The translations under genes and the position numbers were made by a program. DNA of 64,000 bases from Microbacterium limosum (GTDB lineage: Bacteria > Actinomycetota > Actinomycetes > Actinomycetales > Microbacteriaceae): the NCBI RefSeq assembly GCF_036324365.1, contig NZ_CP137080.1:434001-498000 (forward strand). The letters are read 5' to 3'. This document shows positions 25,455-34,113 of the stretch, in pieces; the stretch's first letter is position 1, and the number at the start of each line of letters is the position of its first letter. The notes under the pieces were generated by a model, which did not search any database, had not been told where the DNA came from, and saw only the letters and a list, made by a program, of their open reading frames with translations.

Positions 25455-26996
25455 TCAGTGGTGTGTTCCGACGGTGACTGCCGTGGTCACGGTTTCCCGC
25501 GTTTGGCTGGCCCTCGTCGGAGAGGGGTCCGCCGCCTGGCTGCGGAACGAGCGCAGGCGGAGGCTGTTGCCGACGACGAAGACGCTGGAGAACGCCATCG
25601 CCGCGCCGGCGAGCATCGGGTTGAGCAGTCCGAGCGCGGCGAGCGGAATCGCCGCCACGTTGTATGCGAATGCCCAGAACAGGTTTCCCTTGATCGTGCC
25701 CAACGTCTTACGTGACAGGCGGATCGCGTCCGCTGCGCTGCGCAGGTCGCCGCGCACCAGCGTGATGTCGCTGGCTTCGATGGCGACATCCGTGCCGGTG
25801 CCCATCGCGAGCCCAAGGTCGGCTTGGGCGAGCGCGGCGGCGTCGTTGACGCCATCACCGACCATCGCCACGGTCTTCCCCCCTGTCTGCAGGCGTGTGA
25901 CGACGTCGACCTTGTCCTTGGGCAGCACTTCGGCGATGACTTCGGTGATTCCGACCTCCGCGCCGATCTGCTCCGCCACAGCGCGGTTGTCGCCGGTGAG
26001 CAACACGGGGGTCAGGCCCAGGCGTCGGAGCTCGGCGATGGCTTCTGCACTGGTGGGCTTGACCGTGTCGGCGACGACGAGGATCCCGCGGGCCTGCCCG
26101 TCCCAGCCGATCGCGACAGCGGTCTTGCCCCGGCGCTCCGCTTCCGCTTTCGCCGCGGCGAGGTCTGCGGGGAGGTGCTGTGACCAGTCCGAGAGGAGCG
26201 ATTCCCGTCCGACGAGCACTGCGTGCCCATCGACGACCCCTTGCACGCCCTTGCCTTCGATGTTCGCAAAGTCCTCCGGAGTCGGGAGCGGGCCGACTGT
26301 TTGGGTGGCCGCCTTGGCGATGGCCTGGGCGATGGGGTGCTCGGAGGCGTCCTCGAGGGCCCCCGCCAGACGCAGCACGTCTTCACGGTCAACGCCGTCA
26401 GCTGTGTACACGTCGGTGAGAGTCATTTTCCCGGTGGTGACGGTGCCGGTCTTGTCCAGCACGACGGTGTCGATCTGGCGGGTGGATTCGAGGACCTCGG
26501 GGCCCTTGATCAGGATGCCCATCTGCGCGCCGCGTCCGGTGCCTACCAGCAGCGCGGTCGGGGTGGCGAGTCCGAGTGCGCAGGGGCAGGCGATGATGAG
26601 CACGGCCACCGCCGCGGTGAATGCGGCGGCCGCGGGGTACCCTGCGCCCAGCCAGACTCCGAGAGTTGCCACGGCGATGGCGATCACGATCGGGACGAAG
26701 ATCCCGGAGACGCGGTCGGCGAGTCGCTGAACTTCGGCCTTGCCGGATTGGGCGTCCTCGACGAGTTTCGCCATCTGGGCGAGCTGTGTGCCGGCGCCGA
26801 CTCTCGTGGCGCGTACGACCAGCCGCCCGCCGGCGTTCACGGTCGCGCCGGTGACGGCGTCGCCTTCGCCGACCTCGACCGGCACGGACTCGCCGGTGAG
26901 CATGGACGCATCCACAGCAGAGGTGCCGGAGAGGATGATGCCGTCGGTGGCGATCTTCTCGCCGGGGCGCACGACGAATTCGTCACCGGCCTTCAA
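25455..26996 (-). pseudogene. Copper P-type ATPase (CopA), N-terminus missing
   Basis: The 513-residue remnant starts inside the actuator domain ([19 protein letters not shown], then the TGES loop as [12 protein letters not shown]). It keeps the metal-site CPC (IIACPCALG), the phosphorylation motif DKTGT, the SEHP motif, [10 protein letters not shown] and the last two membrane helices. The heavy-metal-binding domain and the first four to five membrane helices are absent, about 200-250 residues. The frame closes with a TAG a little upstream of the break at about 26996, where sequence switches to a fragment of an FAD oxidoreductase on the other strand. It cannot transport copper as it stands. 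Confidence 0.85.
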
Positions 26997-26998
26997 CT

Positions 26999-27924
26999 CG
27001 CTGGTCGGTACCCGGCTGAGCGGTCGGTGCGGCTGGAGGATGGACGCGAGCTCGGCTTCCGGCAGTGCCTACTCGCTGTGGGGAGTGCACCGCGATCCGC
27101 CCCGGATTCGCCATTGAATGGCGTCTTCCCGTTGCATCGTGCTGCCGACGCACTGCGCATCCGCGATCATGTCGCCGGCGACTTCGCTGGTCGATCCGTG
27201 ACGGTGCTCGGCGCGGGTCTGATCGGCACGGAAGCGGCGAGCTTCTTCGTCGCCGCGGGAGCGGAGGTGCACCTGGTCGCGCGATCGGACCTTCCACTGG
27301 TGGCGACGCTCGGCATCCCGATCGCCACCCGACTGCGGGACCTGCACCGCGAACACACGACCTTCCACGGTGGACGGGCGGTGACCTCGCTGCGCCGCGC
27401 CAGCAACGGCGGCGTCGAGGTGCGCCTCGACAGGCATCACATGGGAGTCCGACCTCGTCGTCACCTCTCACGGCACGACACCGGCGACGGGGTGGGTATC
27501 AGCGGGAAGCACCGCCGGCATCGGCGTCGACAGGTCGCTTCGAGCTGACGCGCTTCCCCGCATGTATGCGGCCGGCGGCGCGGTGTTGTATCCGTGGGGA
27601 GACGGAACTCGGGTCCGAGTTGACCACTGGGACGATGCTGTCGCACAAGGTGCTCACGTCGCCCGGAGCATGCTCCACGATCTGAGCATGGGCGAAGATC
27701 CGGGGCCCTACCGCCCGGTCAGCGGCTACTCGGTGAGCATGTACGGTTCTTCGCTCACAGGCGTCGGCATTCGTGCACCGGGGACCCGTGCCCGAACGGA
27801 GACGGCCGCGGAGGGCGGCCTGGTCACGACGTTCGCCGAGTCCACCGGCGGCGTGACGGGCGCTGTCGGCTGGAAAGCAACGCGGGCGATCCAGGCACTC
27901 CGCCAGGGCATCATCGGCGCATAA
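26999..27924 (+). pseudogene. FAD-dependent NAD(P)H oxidoreductase, 5'-truncated and frameshifted
   Basis: The first part, from about 26999, reads [22 protein letters not shown] and the NAD-binding VTVLGAGLIGTEAASFFVAAG of a ferredoxin-reductase-like flavoprotein. After GVEVRLD (about 27430) the reading shifts by one base and continues as GITWESDLVVTSHG, YAAGGAVLYPWGDGTRVRVDHW and a normal C-terminus ending at 27924. The FAD-binding front is missing at the junction with copA. The truncation plus the frameshift make it non-functional. Confidence 0.75.
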
Positions 27925-27983
27925 GTGTTCCCAGCGGCGTGCTAAAGGAGGATGCTACGGTGTGCACCGGACGGAGGTAGAGC

Positions 27984-28442
27984 ATGAATGTCGCGCGCCG
28001 CGGCTTGCGCCCGCAGATCTCGCTGCGTGGAGCGCTCCTGCTCGCGACGGCTGCTCTGACAATCATCGTCGGGCTCTTGGGCATGCACACCTTCACCGCC
28101 GACGCGGCCGGTCACCGAACCGCCGCACCTGCGCACGCGGTTTCCGAGAACAGCATGCACTCGTCCGGGAACGCGCAAAGCGATGGGACGGCGGCCCCCG
28201 CCACGTCGGGGCTCGCCGTATGCGATGACGCCTGCATGTCCGGCCCCGCGGGTGGGCACGCGGACATGATCACCGCATGCGTTCTTGCTCTTCTTGCTGG
28301 CCTTGTGCTGCTTCTGCGTCCCGGGTTCTCGTACCGACTCGGGCCTCCCCTGATGTCGATCCTCCCCAGGCTCCGGCCGGGCGCCGCGCGCACACTGAGC
28401 CGCGCCCCGTCACTGACCCTTCTTTCGATCAGTCGTACCTGA
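27984..28442 (+). CDS. DUF6153 family membrane protein
   Basis: A 152-residue protein that I recognise as DUF6153: a hydrophobic segment near residues 19-34 (LLLATAALTIIVGLLGMHT), a Ser/His/Met-containing extracytoplasmic stretch with CDDACMSGPAGGH, and a second membrane segment with CVLALLAGLVLLLR. The ATG follows GGAGGTAGAGC. The family is common beside DUF305 and copper genes in actinobacteria; its function is not established. Two Cys plus His/Met residues outside the membrane could bind copper. Confidence 0.78.
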   Translation: MNVARRGLRPQISLRGALLLATAALTIIVGLLGMHTFTADAAGHRTAAPAHAVSENSMHSSGNAQSDGTAAPATSGLAVCDDACMSGPAGGHADMITACVLALLAGLVLLLRPGFSYRLGPPLMSILPRLRPGAARTLSRAPSLTLLSISRT

Positions 28443-28533
28443 GCGGTCGACGTCGGCGCCGTGCCGACATGCAGCACCGTCCCGGACGGGCGGCAGCTGC
28501 GTCGACCCTTTCTCGGACTGAATCGAAGGAACG

Positions 28534-29139
28534 ATGATGAAGAAGCTCCCCCTTGCGCTGAGCACAGGCGTGCTCAGCCTCGCCCTGGTCCTTACTGGCT
28601 GCACGGACGCGTCCGCCCCCACCGGAGAGGCAACCTCGTCGTCCGAGGCACCGAACGCGGCGGCGACTGAAGCGGACGAGATGTTCGTCACCATGATGAT
28701 CCCGCATCACCAGCAAGCCGTTGAGATGTCGGACATGGTCCTCGCGAAGGACGGCCTGGATCCGCGCGTCGCGGATCTCGCCGAGCAGATCAAACAGGCC
28801 CAGGGCCCCGAGATCGACCGGATGCGCGGCTGGCTTGAGGATTGGGGCGTCGAGTACGACCCTGACGCCACCGAAGACATGGATCACGGGTCCATGGGCG
28901 GTTCGATGGACGGGATGATGTCCGAGGAGGACATGGCCGCGCTGGAGAGCGCAGACGCTGCCGAGGCCAGCCGTCTGTTCCTCGAGCAGATGATCAAGCA
29001 TCACGAGGGCGCCGTCGACATGGCAGAGACGGCCCTCGAGGACGCGAAGAATCCGGATGTCCTCGAGCTCGCTCAGCAGGTGATCGACGACCAGACGGCC
29101 GAGATCTCCACCATGCAGGCACTCCTCAGCGAGCTCTGA
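28534..29139 (+). CDS. DUF305 family lipoprotein (probable copper binding)
   Basis: A 201-residue surface lipoprotein (lipobox LTGC, Cys23; the second ATG at 28537 would give Cys22). It carries two DUF305 ferritin-like motifs, MMIPHHQQAVEMSDMV and MIKHHEGAVDMA, joined by a Met/Asp/His-rich linker (MDHGSMGGSMDGMM). DUF305 proteins are associated with copper tolerance. It sits in a co-directional run with DUF6153 upstream and a propeller lipoprotein downstream, and is followed by a strong hairpin terminator. Confidence 0.88.
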   Translation: MMKKLPLALSTGVLSLALVLTGCTDASAPTGEATSSSEAPNAAATEADEMFVTMMIPHHQQAVEMSDMVLAKDGLDPRVADLAEQIKQAQGPEIDRMRGWLEDWGVEYDPDATEDMDHGSMGGSMDGMMSEEDMAALESADAAEASRLFLEQMIKHHEGAVDMAETALEDAKNPDVLELAQQVIDDQTAEISTMQALLSEL

Positions 29140-29143
29140 GACC

Positions 29144-29178
29144 GCGGGGTGGGTCGGGCCCGAACCGACCCACCCCGC
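29144..29178 (+). terminator. Hairpin terminator after the DUF305 gene
   Basis: Perfect 14-bp stem (GCGGGGTGGGTCGG / CCGACCCACCCCGC) with a 7-nt loop starting 5 nt after the stop codon. A strong GC-rich intrinsic-type hairpin, with no T run. Confidence 0.75.
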
Positions 29179-29300
29179 TCTCACGCCCCTGACGCGCACA
29201 CCTCATCTCAGCCGCCCGTCACTCTCCTGACGCTGAACCCACGCGTTCGAGTGTTCCGAGATTGACCACGTCGGCGACCATCCGCCCCACGGAGCCCCTC

Positions 29301-30146
29301 ATGAATCGCCCCATCCTCTCCCTGACAGCCCTCTGCATCACGGGCGTCGCACTCACCATCACCGGCTGCACTGCGCAAGCTGACGAGCCCGCCGCCGTCC
29401 CGCCGACCATCGGCCATATTCACGGCGTCGCTGCAGACCCGCGAGGCGAGGAACTCTTCATCGCCACGCACACCGGCATCTTCACCCTCACCCCGTCCGG
29501 GACAGTCGCTGGACCTATCGGCGGTCACGACTTCGATGCCATGGGATTCACGGTCCTGGACGACAGCTTGTTCGCCTCCGGCCACCCCGGGATGGAAACG
29601 TCCGCTGAGCTCGGGGCCCCAAACCTGGGGATCATTCGCAGCGACGATTTCGGTGAAACCTGGTCACCTGTAGCGCTCAATGGCAGCGCGGACTTCCACG
29701 TCCTCACCGCGGGCCCCGATGGGACGCTCTACGGATTCGCGTCGACCGAGGTGGAACTGCTGATCAGCGTGGATGAGGGCCGCACCTGGACCCCTGGCGC
29801 TTCGTTCGCCGCCGCAGACCTCGCCGCCACCGATGACGGTCTCTACGCCGCCACCGAAGCGGGCCTGCAGGTCAGCACGGACCAGGGCCGGACATTCACC
29901 CCGGCCACGGGTGCGCCGGTGCTCTACACACTGGATGCGGCCGCGGACGGCTCGCTCGCCGGTGTCGGCACCGACGGCTCCGTGTGGTCGCAGGGCCCGG
30001 ACGGGGCCTGGCAGAGTCTGGATACCGTCCAGGGTGCCGCGCAGGCGTTCAGCGTTATCGGGGAAGACAGGTTCATCCTCGTCGACGATCGCGGCGTGGT
30101 GGAGATCACCCCCGATTCGGCTCGCGTTCTCTCCCCGGCCCGCTAA
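29301..30146 (+). CDS. F510_1955-type beta-propeller lipoprotein
   Basis: A 281-residue lipoprotein (lipobox ITGC, Cys23). Its body consists of repeated propeller blades with BNR/sortilin-like Asp-box variants: SDDFGETWSPV, SVDEGRTWTPG, STDQGRTFTP. An early IGHIHGVAADP motif is characteristic of what is annotated as the F510_1955 glycosylhydrolase family, although no catalytic activity has been shown here. The family is often a neighbour of DUF305 and copper genes. A metal or ligand-binding surface role is more likely than sugar hydrolysis. Confidence 0.8.
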   Translation: MNRPILSLTALCITGVALTITGCTAQADEPAAVPPTIGHIHGVAADPRGEELFIATHTGIFTLTPSGTVAGPIGGHDFDAMGFTVLDDSLFASGHPGMETSAELGAPNLGIIRSDDFGETWSPVALNGSADFHVLTAGPDGTLYGFASTEVELLISVDEGRTWTPGASFAAADLAATDDGLYAATEAGLQVSTDQGRTFTPATGAPVLYTLDAAADGSLAGVGTDGSVWSQGPDGAWQSLDTVQGAAQAFSVIGEDRFILVDDRGVVEITPDSARVLSPAR

Positions 30147-30177
30147 CCCACTTACGAGTCCGAGTCAGGAGATGCAC

Positions 30178-30294
30178 ATGGACCGTCCCACAAGTCTTCT
30201 CAAGAATCCGGCGTTCTTCATCACGGCCGGCACGCTCCTGGTCATCGTGCTGACGATCGCCAGCTACTTCCTGATCGGGGGCATGTTCGGATGA
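30178..30294 (+). CDS. 38-residue single-pass membrane peptide
   Basis: Small gene: MDRPTSLLKNPAFF followed by one hydrophobic helix and an IGGMFG end. AGGAG at 30167-30171 is 6 nt before the ATG at 30178; an ATG at 30172 overlaps it. Its stop overlaps the next start (ATGA), so it is translationally coupled to it. The ribosome binding site, the coupling and the clear helix support a real gene. Function unknown; it could be a regulatory or assembly subunit of the neighbouring membrane proteins. Confidence 0.65.
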   Translation: MDRPTSLLKNPAFFITAGTLLVIVLTIASYFLIGGMFG

Positions 30295-30584
30295 ACCGCC
30301 TTCCCGTGTGCCAGACATGTTCACCACACGCCGACGACCATGCCCCATCGACGCCCCACCCTGCGAATCGCGGGCACCGAAGGCTCGTGCGTCTCGGGTG
30401 GGCGCTGTTGTTCATCGGCCCCGCGTTGACCGTGATGCACCTGATCATCGACGCTCAGCGCGGTGGCGCTGGCACCGTCTGGACGTACACGATCCTCAGT
30501 GGCGAGGTGGGGGTCATCGCCACGATCATCGGTGTCGCTCTCGTGTTCCGGGAACCTCGAGGGGCGCGGCATGATTCTCGATGA
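30291..30584 (+). CDS. Small membrane protein with N-terminal CxxC/His motif
   Basis: A 97-residue protein. The N-terminus has VCQTCSPHADDH, a possible metal-binding patch. Two membrane helices follow (LGWALLFIGPALTVMHLII and YTILSGEVGVIATIIGVALV). It overlaps the preceding micro-gene by 4 nt and the following gene by 14 nt. No family is recognised. By context it belongs to the copper-associated set. Confidence 0.65.
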   Translation: MNRLPVCQTCSPHADDHAPSTPHPANRGHRRLVRLGWALLFIGPALTVMHLIIDAQRGGAGTVWTYTILSGEVGVIATIIGVALVFREPRGARHDSR

Positions 30585-31035
30585 CCTCTGGATCGACGCC
30601 CTCTGGTCGATCATCCCGACTCTCGCGATCAGTGCCGTGTTCTGGTTCGTCTTGCGGGGGATCCTCCGCGCCGATCGCAACGAACGAGCAGCGTACGCAC
30701 GAATTGAGAAAGACCTCCGCGCGGAACGAGCAGCCCAGGCCGCCGCCGCACACAGCGGTATGGCTCCCGGCTCCGACACGGGTGCGCTCACGGCTGAACG
30801 CGGCTCGGCTACGGGTACGACATGGGCGAGGCAGTCTGGCACGCGCTGTTCCACGCCGTGTCCTCGTTCAACAACGCCGGTTTCGCGCTCTACAGCGACA
30901 ACCTCATGGGCTTCGCCGCCGACCCCTGGATCTGCCTGCCCATCTGCGCCGCGGTCATCCTCAGCGGCCTGGGCTTCCTCGGGTTCTTCCGTTCCGTGCA
31001 GACCCGCACGGCGGGGTTCAACTCGGTCGACATAG
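30571..31035 (+). pseudogene. Small membrane protein fused out of frame to trkH remnant
   Basis: The ATG at 30571 starts a plausible small protein: one membrane helix (LWSIIPTLAISAVFWFVL) and a charged coiled stretch (RADRNERAAYARIEKDLR), ending naturally around GMAPGS near 30770. The frame then continues to 31035 only because the trkH remnant is read in the wrong phase. The original stop was probably lost at the junction near 30795. The first about 70 residues may still be made as a fusion. Confidence 0.5.
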
Positions 31036-31520
31036 GTCTCATGCACGACGAGACGTGGGTCGGCATGGACGTCCTCATGATGATCGGCGGGGGCCCGGCG
31101 GGCACGGCCGGCGGCATCAAGGTGACGACGTTCGCCGTCCTCTTCTTCATCCTCGTCGCGGAGCTGCGCGGCGAGGGGGCCGTGTCGATCTTCGGCAAGC
31201 GGCTCTCCCGCGCCGTGCACCGCGAGGCGATCACGGTCGTGCTCATCGCGCTCCCGGCGGGCACGGCCGGCACCGTATCGCTGATGCTCATCACAGGACA
31301 GGCCCTCGACCGCGCCCTGTTCGAGGCGGTGTCCGCGTTCGGCACCGTCGGGCTCTCCACGGGCATCACGTTCGACCTGCCCCCCCCCGCCGCCGAGGTG
31401 GTCCTCGTCCTGCTCATGTTCCTCGGCCGCATCGGGCCGCTCACCCTGGGTTCCGCCCTCGCCCTGCGCACGCGCCGCGTTCTCTACGAATACCCCAAGG
31501 AAAGGCCCGCCATTGGCTAG
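30798..31520 (+). pseudogene. TrkH-type potassium channel subunit, N-terminus missing
   Basis: This reads LGYGYDMGEAVWHALFHAVS, NNAGF, then a selectivity-filter-like GGGPAGTAGGIKVTT and a last FGTVGLSTGI. It is the C-terminal half of a TrkH/KtrB K+ translocating subunit (about 240 of 440-480 residues). The N-terminal pore repeats are missing. An internal ATG at 30822 could start a protein but would not make a complete pore. An intact trkH is encoded at 34106-35545. Confidence 0.8.
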
Positions 31521-31662
31521 GTTCACGATCTTCGGCGACACGTCCCGGCGCATCGCCGAGGCGGACTCCGTGGCCGTCATCGGCCTCGGACGCTTCGGCA
31601 CCTCGCTGGCTCTCGAGCTGATGGCCACCGATCGCGTCGAGGCGTTCGCGCAGCTGCGCTAG
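31513..31662 (+). pseudogene. TrkA-type K+ uptake regulator with large internal in-frame deletion
   Basis: A TTG start overlaps the trkH remnant stop by 8 nt, the same geometry as in the intact pair. It encodes 49 residues: the front ARFTIFGDTSRRIAEADSVA with the nucleotide-binding VIGLGRFGTSLALEL, then directly TDRVEAFAQLR and a stop. The ending resembles the last residues of the intact TrkA (TNQDVERFAALDR). About 170 residues are thus missing in frame between residues 39 and 40. Confidence 0.65.
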
Positions 31663-31665
31663 GGA

Positions 31666-32610
31666 TCAGCGGTCGGCGCCCGGCGTCGATCCGAACCGGG
31701 CGCGGTACGCGCGGTGGAAGGTGCCCACGTCCCGGAACCCCGACGTGCGGGCGACCCATGCGACCGACCGTGCGGCGTGCGAGGGCGCACTCAGGAGCTC
31801 GCGCGCGCGGTCGAGCCGCTCGTCACGCAGCCACGCGGAGAACGTCTGACCCTCTCCCGCGAATGCCGACTGGATCGTGCGCGTCGTGCGCGCGAAGGCG
31901 CGCGCGACGGCACCCACGTCGAGCGCGGGATCGCCCAGCCGGGAGCGGGCGTACGCGCGATACGAATCGACCCGTGCCGGCGGGGGAGCGTCCGGGTCGT
32001 CCGCGGCGATCGCATCGAGCAGCTCGACCGCCGCGGAGGCCATGGATCGCGCCGCAGCCGTCACCCCGGATCGCAGCGCCCGGGAGAGCAGTCCCATCTG
32101 GGCGCCGAGCAGCGCACCCGACCGGCTCGCGGCGAGCCGGTCGTCGAGGTCGGGCAGCAGGCTGACCGTCTTCGGGGCCAGCATCCCGCGCGGCACCCGC
32201 AGGGACAGCAGGTCGAGTCGCCGTCGAGGATCGACGACGACGCTGAACGGGCGGGCGTTGTCGAGCACGACCGCGGACCCGCCGGCCACCCGGTGCTCGC
32301 GCCGGTGCTGGCGCAGGGCCCAGGAGCGAGGGCTGTAGTTGACGAAGAGACCGTCATCGGCGACGCGCGCGAGCGAGCCGCGGTCGCGGTGGGCGCTCAC
32401 TCCCGGGGTGGAGATGATCCCCACCGCGAGGTCGTCGAGTGCGTAGAGGGCGAAATCGGCCGCGAAGGCCCCGCCCGCGGGTCGCTCCGGACGCACGCCG
32501 ACATACACGTCGGCGATGCTCTCGCAGAAGTGCTCGTAGTCGGGGCCCGGCAGCAGCCCGCGGGTCGTGCCCCGGACGACGGGACCGAGTGGAGCTTCAC
32601 CGATTGACAT
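31666..32610 (-). CDS. AraC-family transcriptional regulator
   Basis: A 314-residue regulator. The N-terminal about 200 residues form an AraC-binding-like ligand domain (VNYSPRSWALRQHRREHRVA, LRVPRGML). The C-terminal domain holds the paired AraC HTHs (LDVGAVARAFARTTRTIQSA and SVAWVARTSGFRDVGTFHRA). It is divergent from the hydrolase gene at 32725 with 114 bp between them, so it probably controls that gene. Its end lies 3 nt after the trkA remnant, i.e. it is the first intact gene right of the island. Confidence 0.9.
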   Translation of the reverse strand: MSIGEAPLGPVVRGTTRGLLPGPDYEHFCESIADVYVGVRPERPAGGAFAADFALYALDDLAVGIISTPGVSAHRDRGSLARVADDGLFVNYSPRSWALRQHRREHRVAGGSAVVLDNARPFSVVVDPRRRLDLLSLRVPRGMLAPKTVSLLPDLDDRLAASRSGALLGAQMGLLSRALRSGVTAAARSMASAAVELLDAIAADDPDAPPPARVDSYRAYARSRLGDPALDVGAVARAFARTTRTIQSAFAGEGQTFSAWLRDERLDRARELLSAPSHAARSVAWVARTSGFRDVGTFHRAYRARFGSTPGADR

Positions 32611-32724
32611 GGGATTTCATCGAGCGCCGGTGCTCGATCCTTTCGCGTGTTCCTATCGTGGTGCTCTCAGGGGCGGGATTCAACCGCGACCCGCGCGAGC
32701 GCGCATCGATGAAGGAGGACGACG

Positions 32725-33423
32725 ATGTCTGATCGGACCACGATCCTGTTGGTTCACGGAGCATGGCACGGGGCATGGTGCTGGGGGCCCGTGCGGGAGC
32801 GTCTCGAGGCGAAGGGGTGGGACGTCGTCGCCATCGACCTGCCCACCGTGCACGCCGCGGACAAGGCGGAGCTGGGCATGGCCGACGACGCCGCCGCCGT
32901 CGCCGAGGCGATCGCTTCGATCGAGGGAGGGGTCACGGTCGTCGCCCACTCGTACGGCGGTGTACCCACGACGCAGGGTGCGCTGGATCCCTCCGTGCAC
33001 CACATCGTCTACATCGCCGCGTTCGCGCTGGACGAGGGGGAGACGCTCCTGGCGAGCGTGGGAGGGGTCGAGCCGGATTGGTGGCACATCGAGGGGCCGC
33101 TCGCGACGGCGGGCGACGAGTCCCACCCGCCTCGCGAGCTGTTCTTCGGCGATCTCGATCCCGCGCAGGCCGCGTGGGCGAGCGCGCAGCTCGCCTCGCA
33201 GTCGGCGAGGGCGTTCCGAGAGCCCCTCACGCGGGTCGCGTGGAGGGACACGCCGAGCACCTACGTCATCACCGAGCAGGACGCGATCTTCCCGGTCGTC
33301 GCCCAGGAGGCCCTCGCGGCGCGGTCGGGTTCCGAGGCCCACCGGCTGGCGACGAGCCATTCGCCGTTCCTGTCGCAGCCCGACGCCGTCGTCGACATCA
33401 TCGAGCGTGCCGCCCGGGTGTGA
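32725..33423 (+). CDS. Alpha/beta hydrolase (esterase-like)
   Basis: A 232-residue hydrolase of the small salicylate-esterase/EstC-like group: LLVHGAWHGAWCW at the oxyanion hole, nucleophile Ser in VAHSYGG, an acidic residue around TEQDAIFP and a catalytic His in ATSHSPFLSQP. The ATG follows AAGGAGG. It is probably under the control of the divergent AraC regulator. The substrate is unknown, most likely a small ester or lactone. Confidence 0.9.
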   Translation: MSDRTTILLVHGAWHGAWCWGPVRERLEAKGWDVVAIDLPTVHAADKAELGMADDAAAVAEAIASIEGGVTVVAHSYGGVPTTQGALDPSVHHIVYIAAFALDEGETLLASVGGVEPDWWHIEGPLATAGDESHPPRELFFGDLDPAQAAWASAQLASQSARAFREPLTRVAWRDTPSTYVITEQDAIFPVVAQEALAARSGSEAHRLATSHSPFLSQPDAVVDIIERAARV

Positions 33424-33426
33424 TCC

Positions 33427-33440
33427 CGGGCGGCCGCCCG
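33427..33440. terminator. GC palindrome between convergent genes
   Basis: Perfect 14-bp palindrome CGGGCGGCCGCCCG in the 18-bp gap between the hydrolase and trkA, which converge here. It could form a 5-bp stem with a 4-nt loop and serve both strands; weak evidence. Confidence 0.35.
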
Positions 33441-33441
33441 C

Positions 33442-34113
33442 TCAGCGATCGAGGGCGGCGAAGCGCTCGACGTCCTGATTCGTGCCCGAGACGATGATGA
33501 GGTCGTGGTTGGTCACGACGGTGTTGGCCTCGGCGTAGCGGAACGGCTTGCCGGGGCTCTTCACCCCGACGACCGTGACGCTGTACTTCGAGCGCACGCC
33601 CGATTCGTTCAGGCCCACGCCCCGGATGAACTTCGGCGGGTACATCTTGGCGAGCACGAAGTCGTCGTCGAAGCGGATGAAGTCCAGCATCCGCCCGCTG
33701 ACGAGGTGGGCGACGCGCTCGCCCGCCTCTCGCTCGGGGTAGATCACGTGGTTGGCGCCCACACGGGCGAGGATCTTGCCGTGCGACTGCGACACGGCCT
33801 TGGCCCAGATCTGCGGCACCTTGAGGTCGACGAGGTTCGCGGTGATGAGCACGGATGCCTCGATGCTCGACCCGACCGCCACGACCGCTACCTGGAAGTC
33901 GGCCGCACCGATCTGCGTGAGGGCGTCGACGTTGCGCGCATCGGCCTGCACCGTGTGGGTGACCCGTTCCGACCACTTCTGCACGAGGTCGAGGCTCTCG
34001 TCGATCGCGAGCACCTCGCGGTCGAGGCGGTCGAGCTCCCCGGCGCACGCGGCGCCGAACCGACCGAGTCCGATCACCAGGACGGGTGCGTCGCCGCGGA
34101 TCTGCTCAACCAA
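33442..34113 (-). CDS. TrkA/KtrA-type potassium uptake regulatory protein
   Basis: A 223-residue peripheral subunit. An RCK_N Rossmann domain (VLVIGLGRFGAACAGEL, then the acidic end of strand two in AIDES) binds nucleotide. An RCK_C domain follows (KYSVTVVGVKSPGKPF, NHDLIIVSGTNQDVE). It gates the K+ channel formed by TrkH. The start is a TTG overlapping the trkH stop by 8 nt, so the pair is one operon. Confidence 0.93.
   Translation of the reverse strand: MVEQIRGDAPVLVIGLGRFGAACAGELDRLDREVLAIDESLDLVQKWSERVTHTVQADARNVDALTQIGAADFQVAVVAVGSSIEASVLITANLVDLKVPQIWAKAVSQSHGKILARVGANHVIYPEREAGERVAHLVSGRMLDFIRFDDDFVLAKMYPPKFIRGVGLNESGVRSKYSVTVVGVKSPGKPFRYAEANTVVTNHDLIIVSGTNQDVERFAALDR

Noticed and set aside
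20637..31662. A composite transposon carrying the copper genes
   Set aside because: No second copy of any of the three IS elements or their ends was found to the right of the copper genes in the window.
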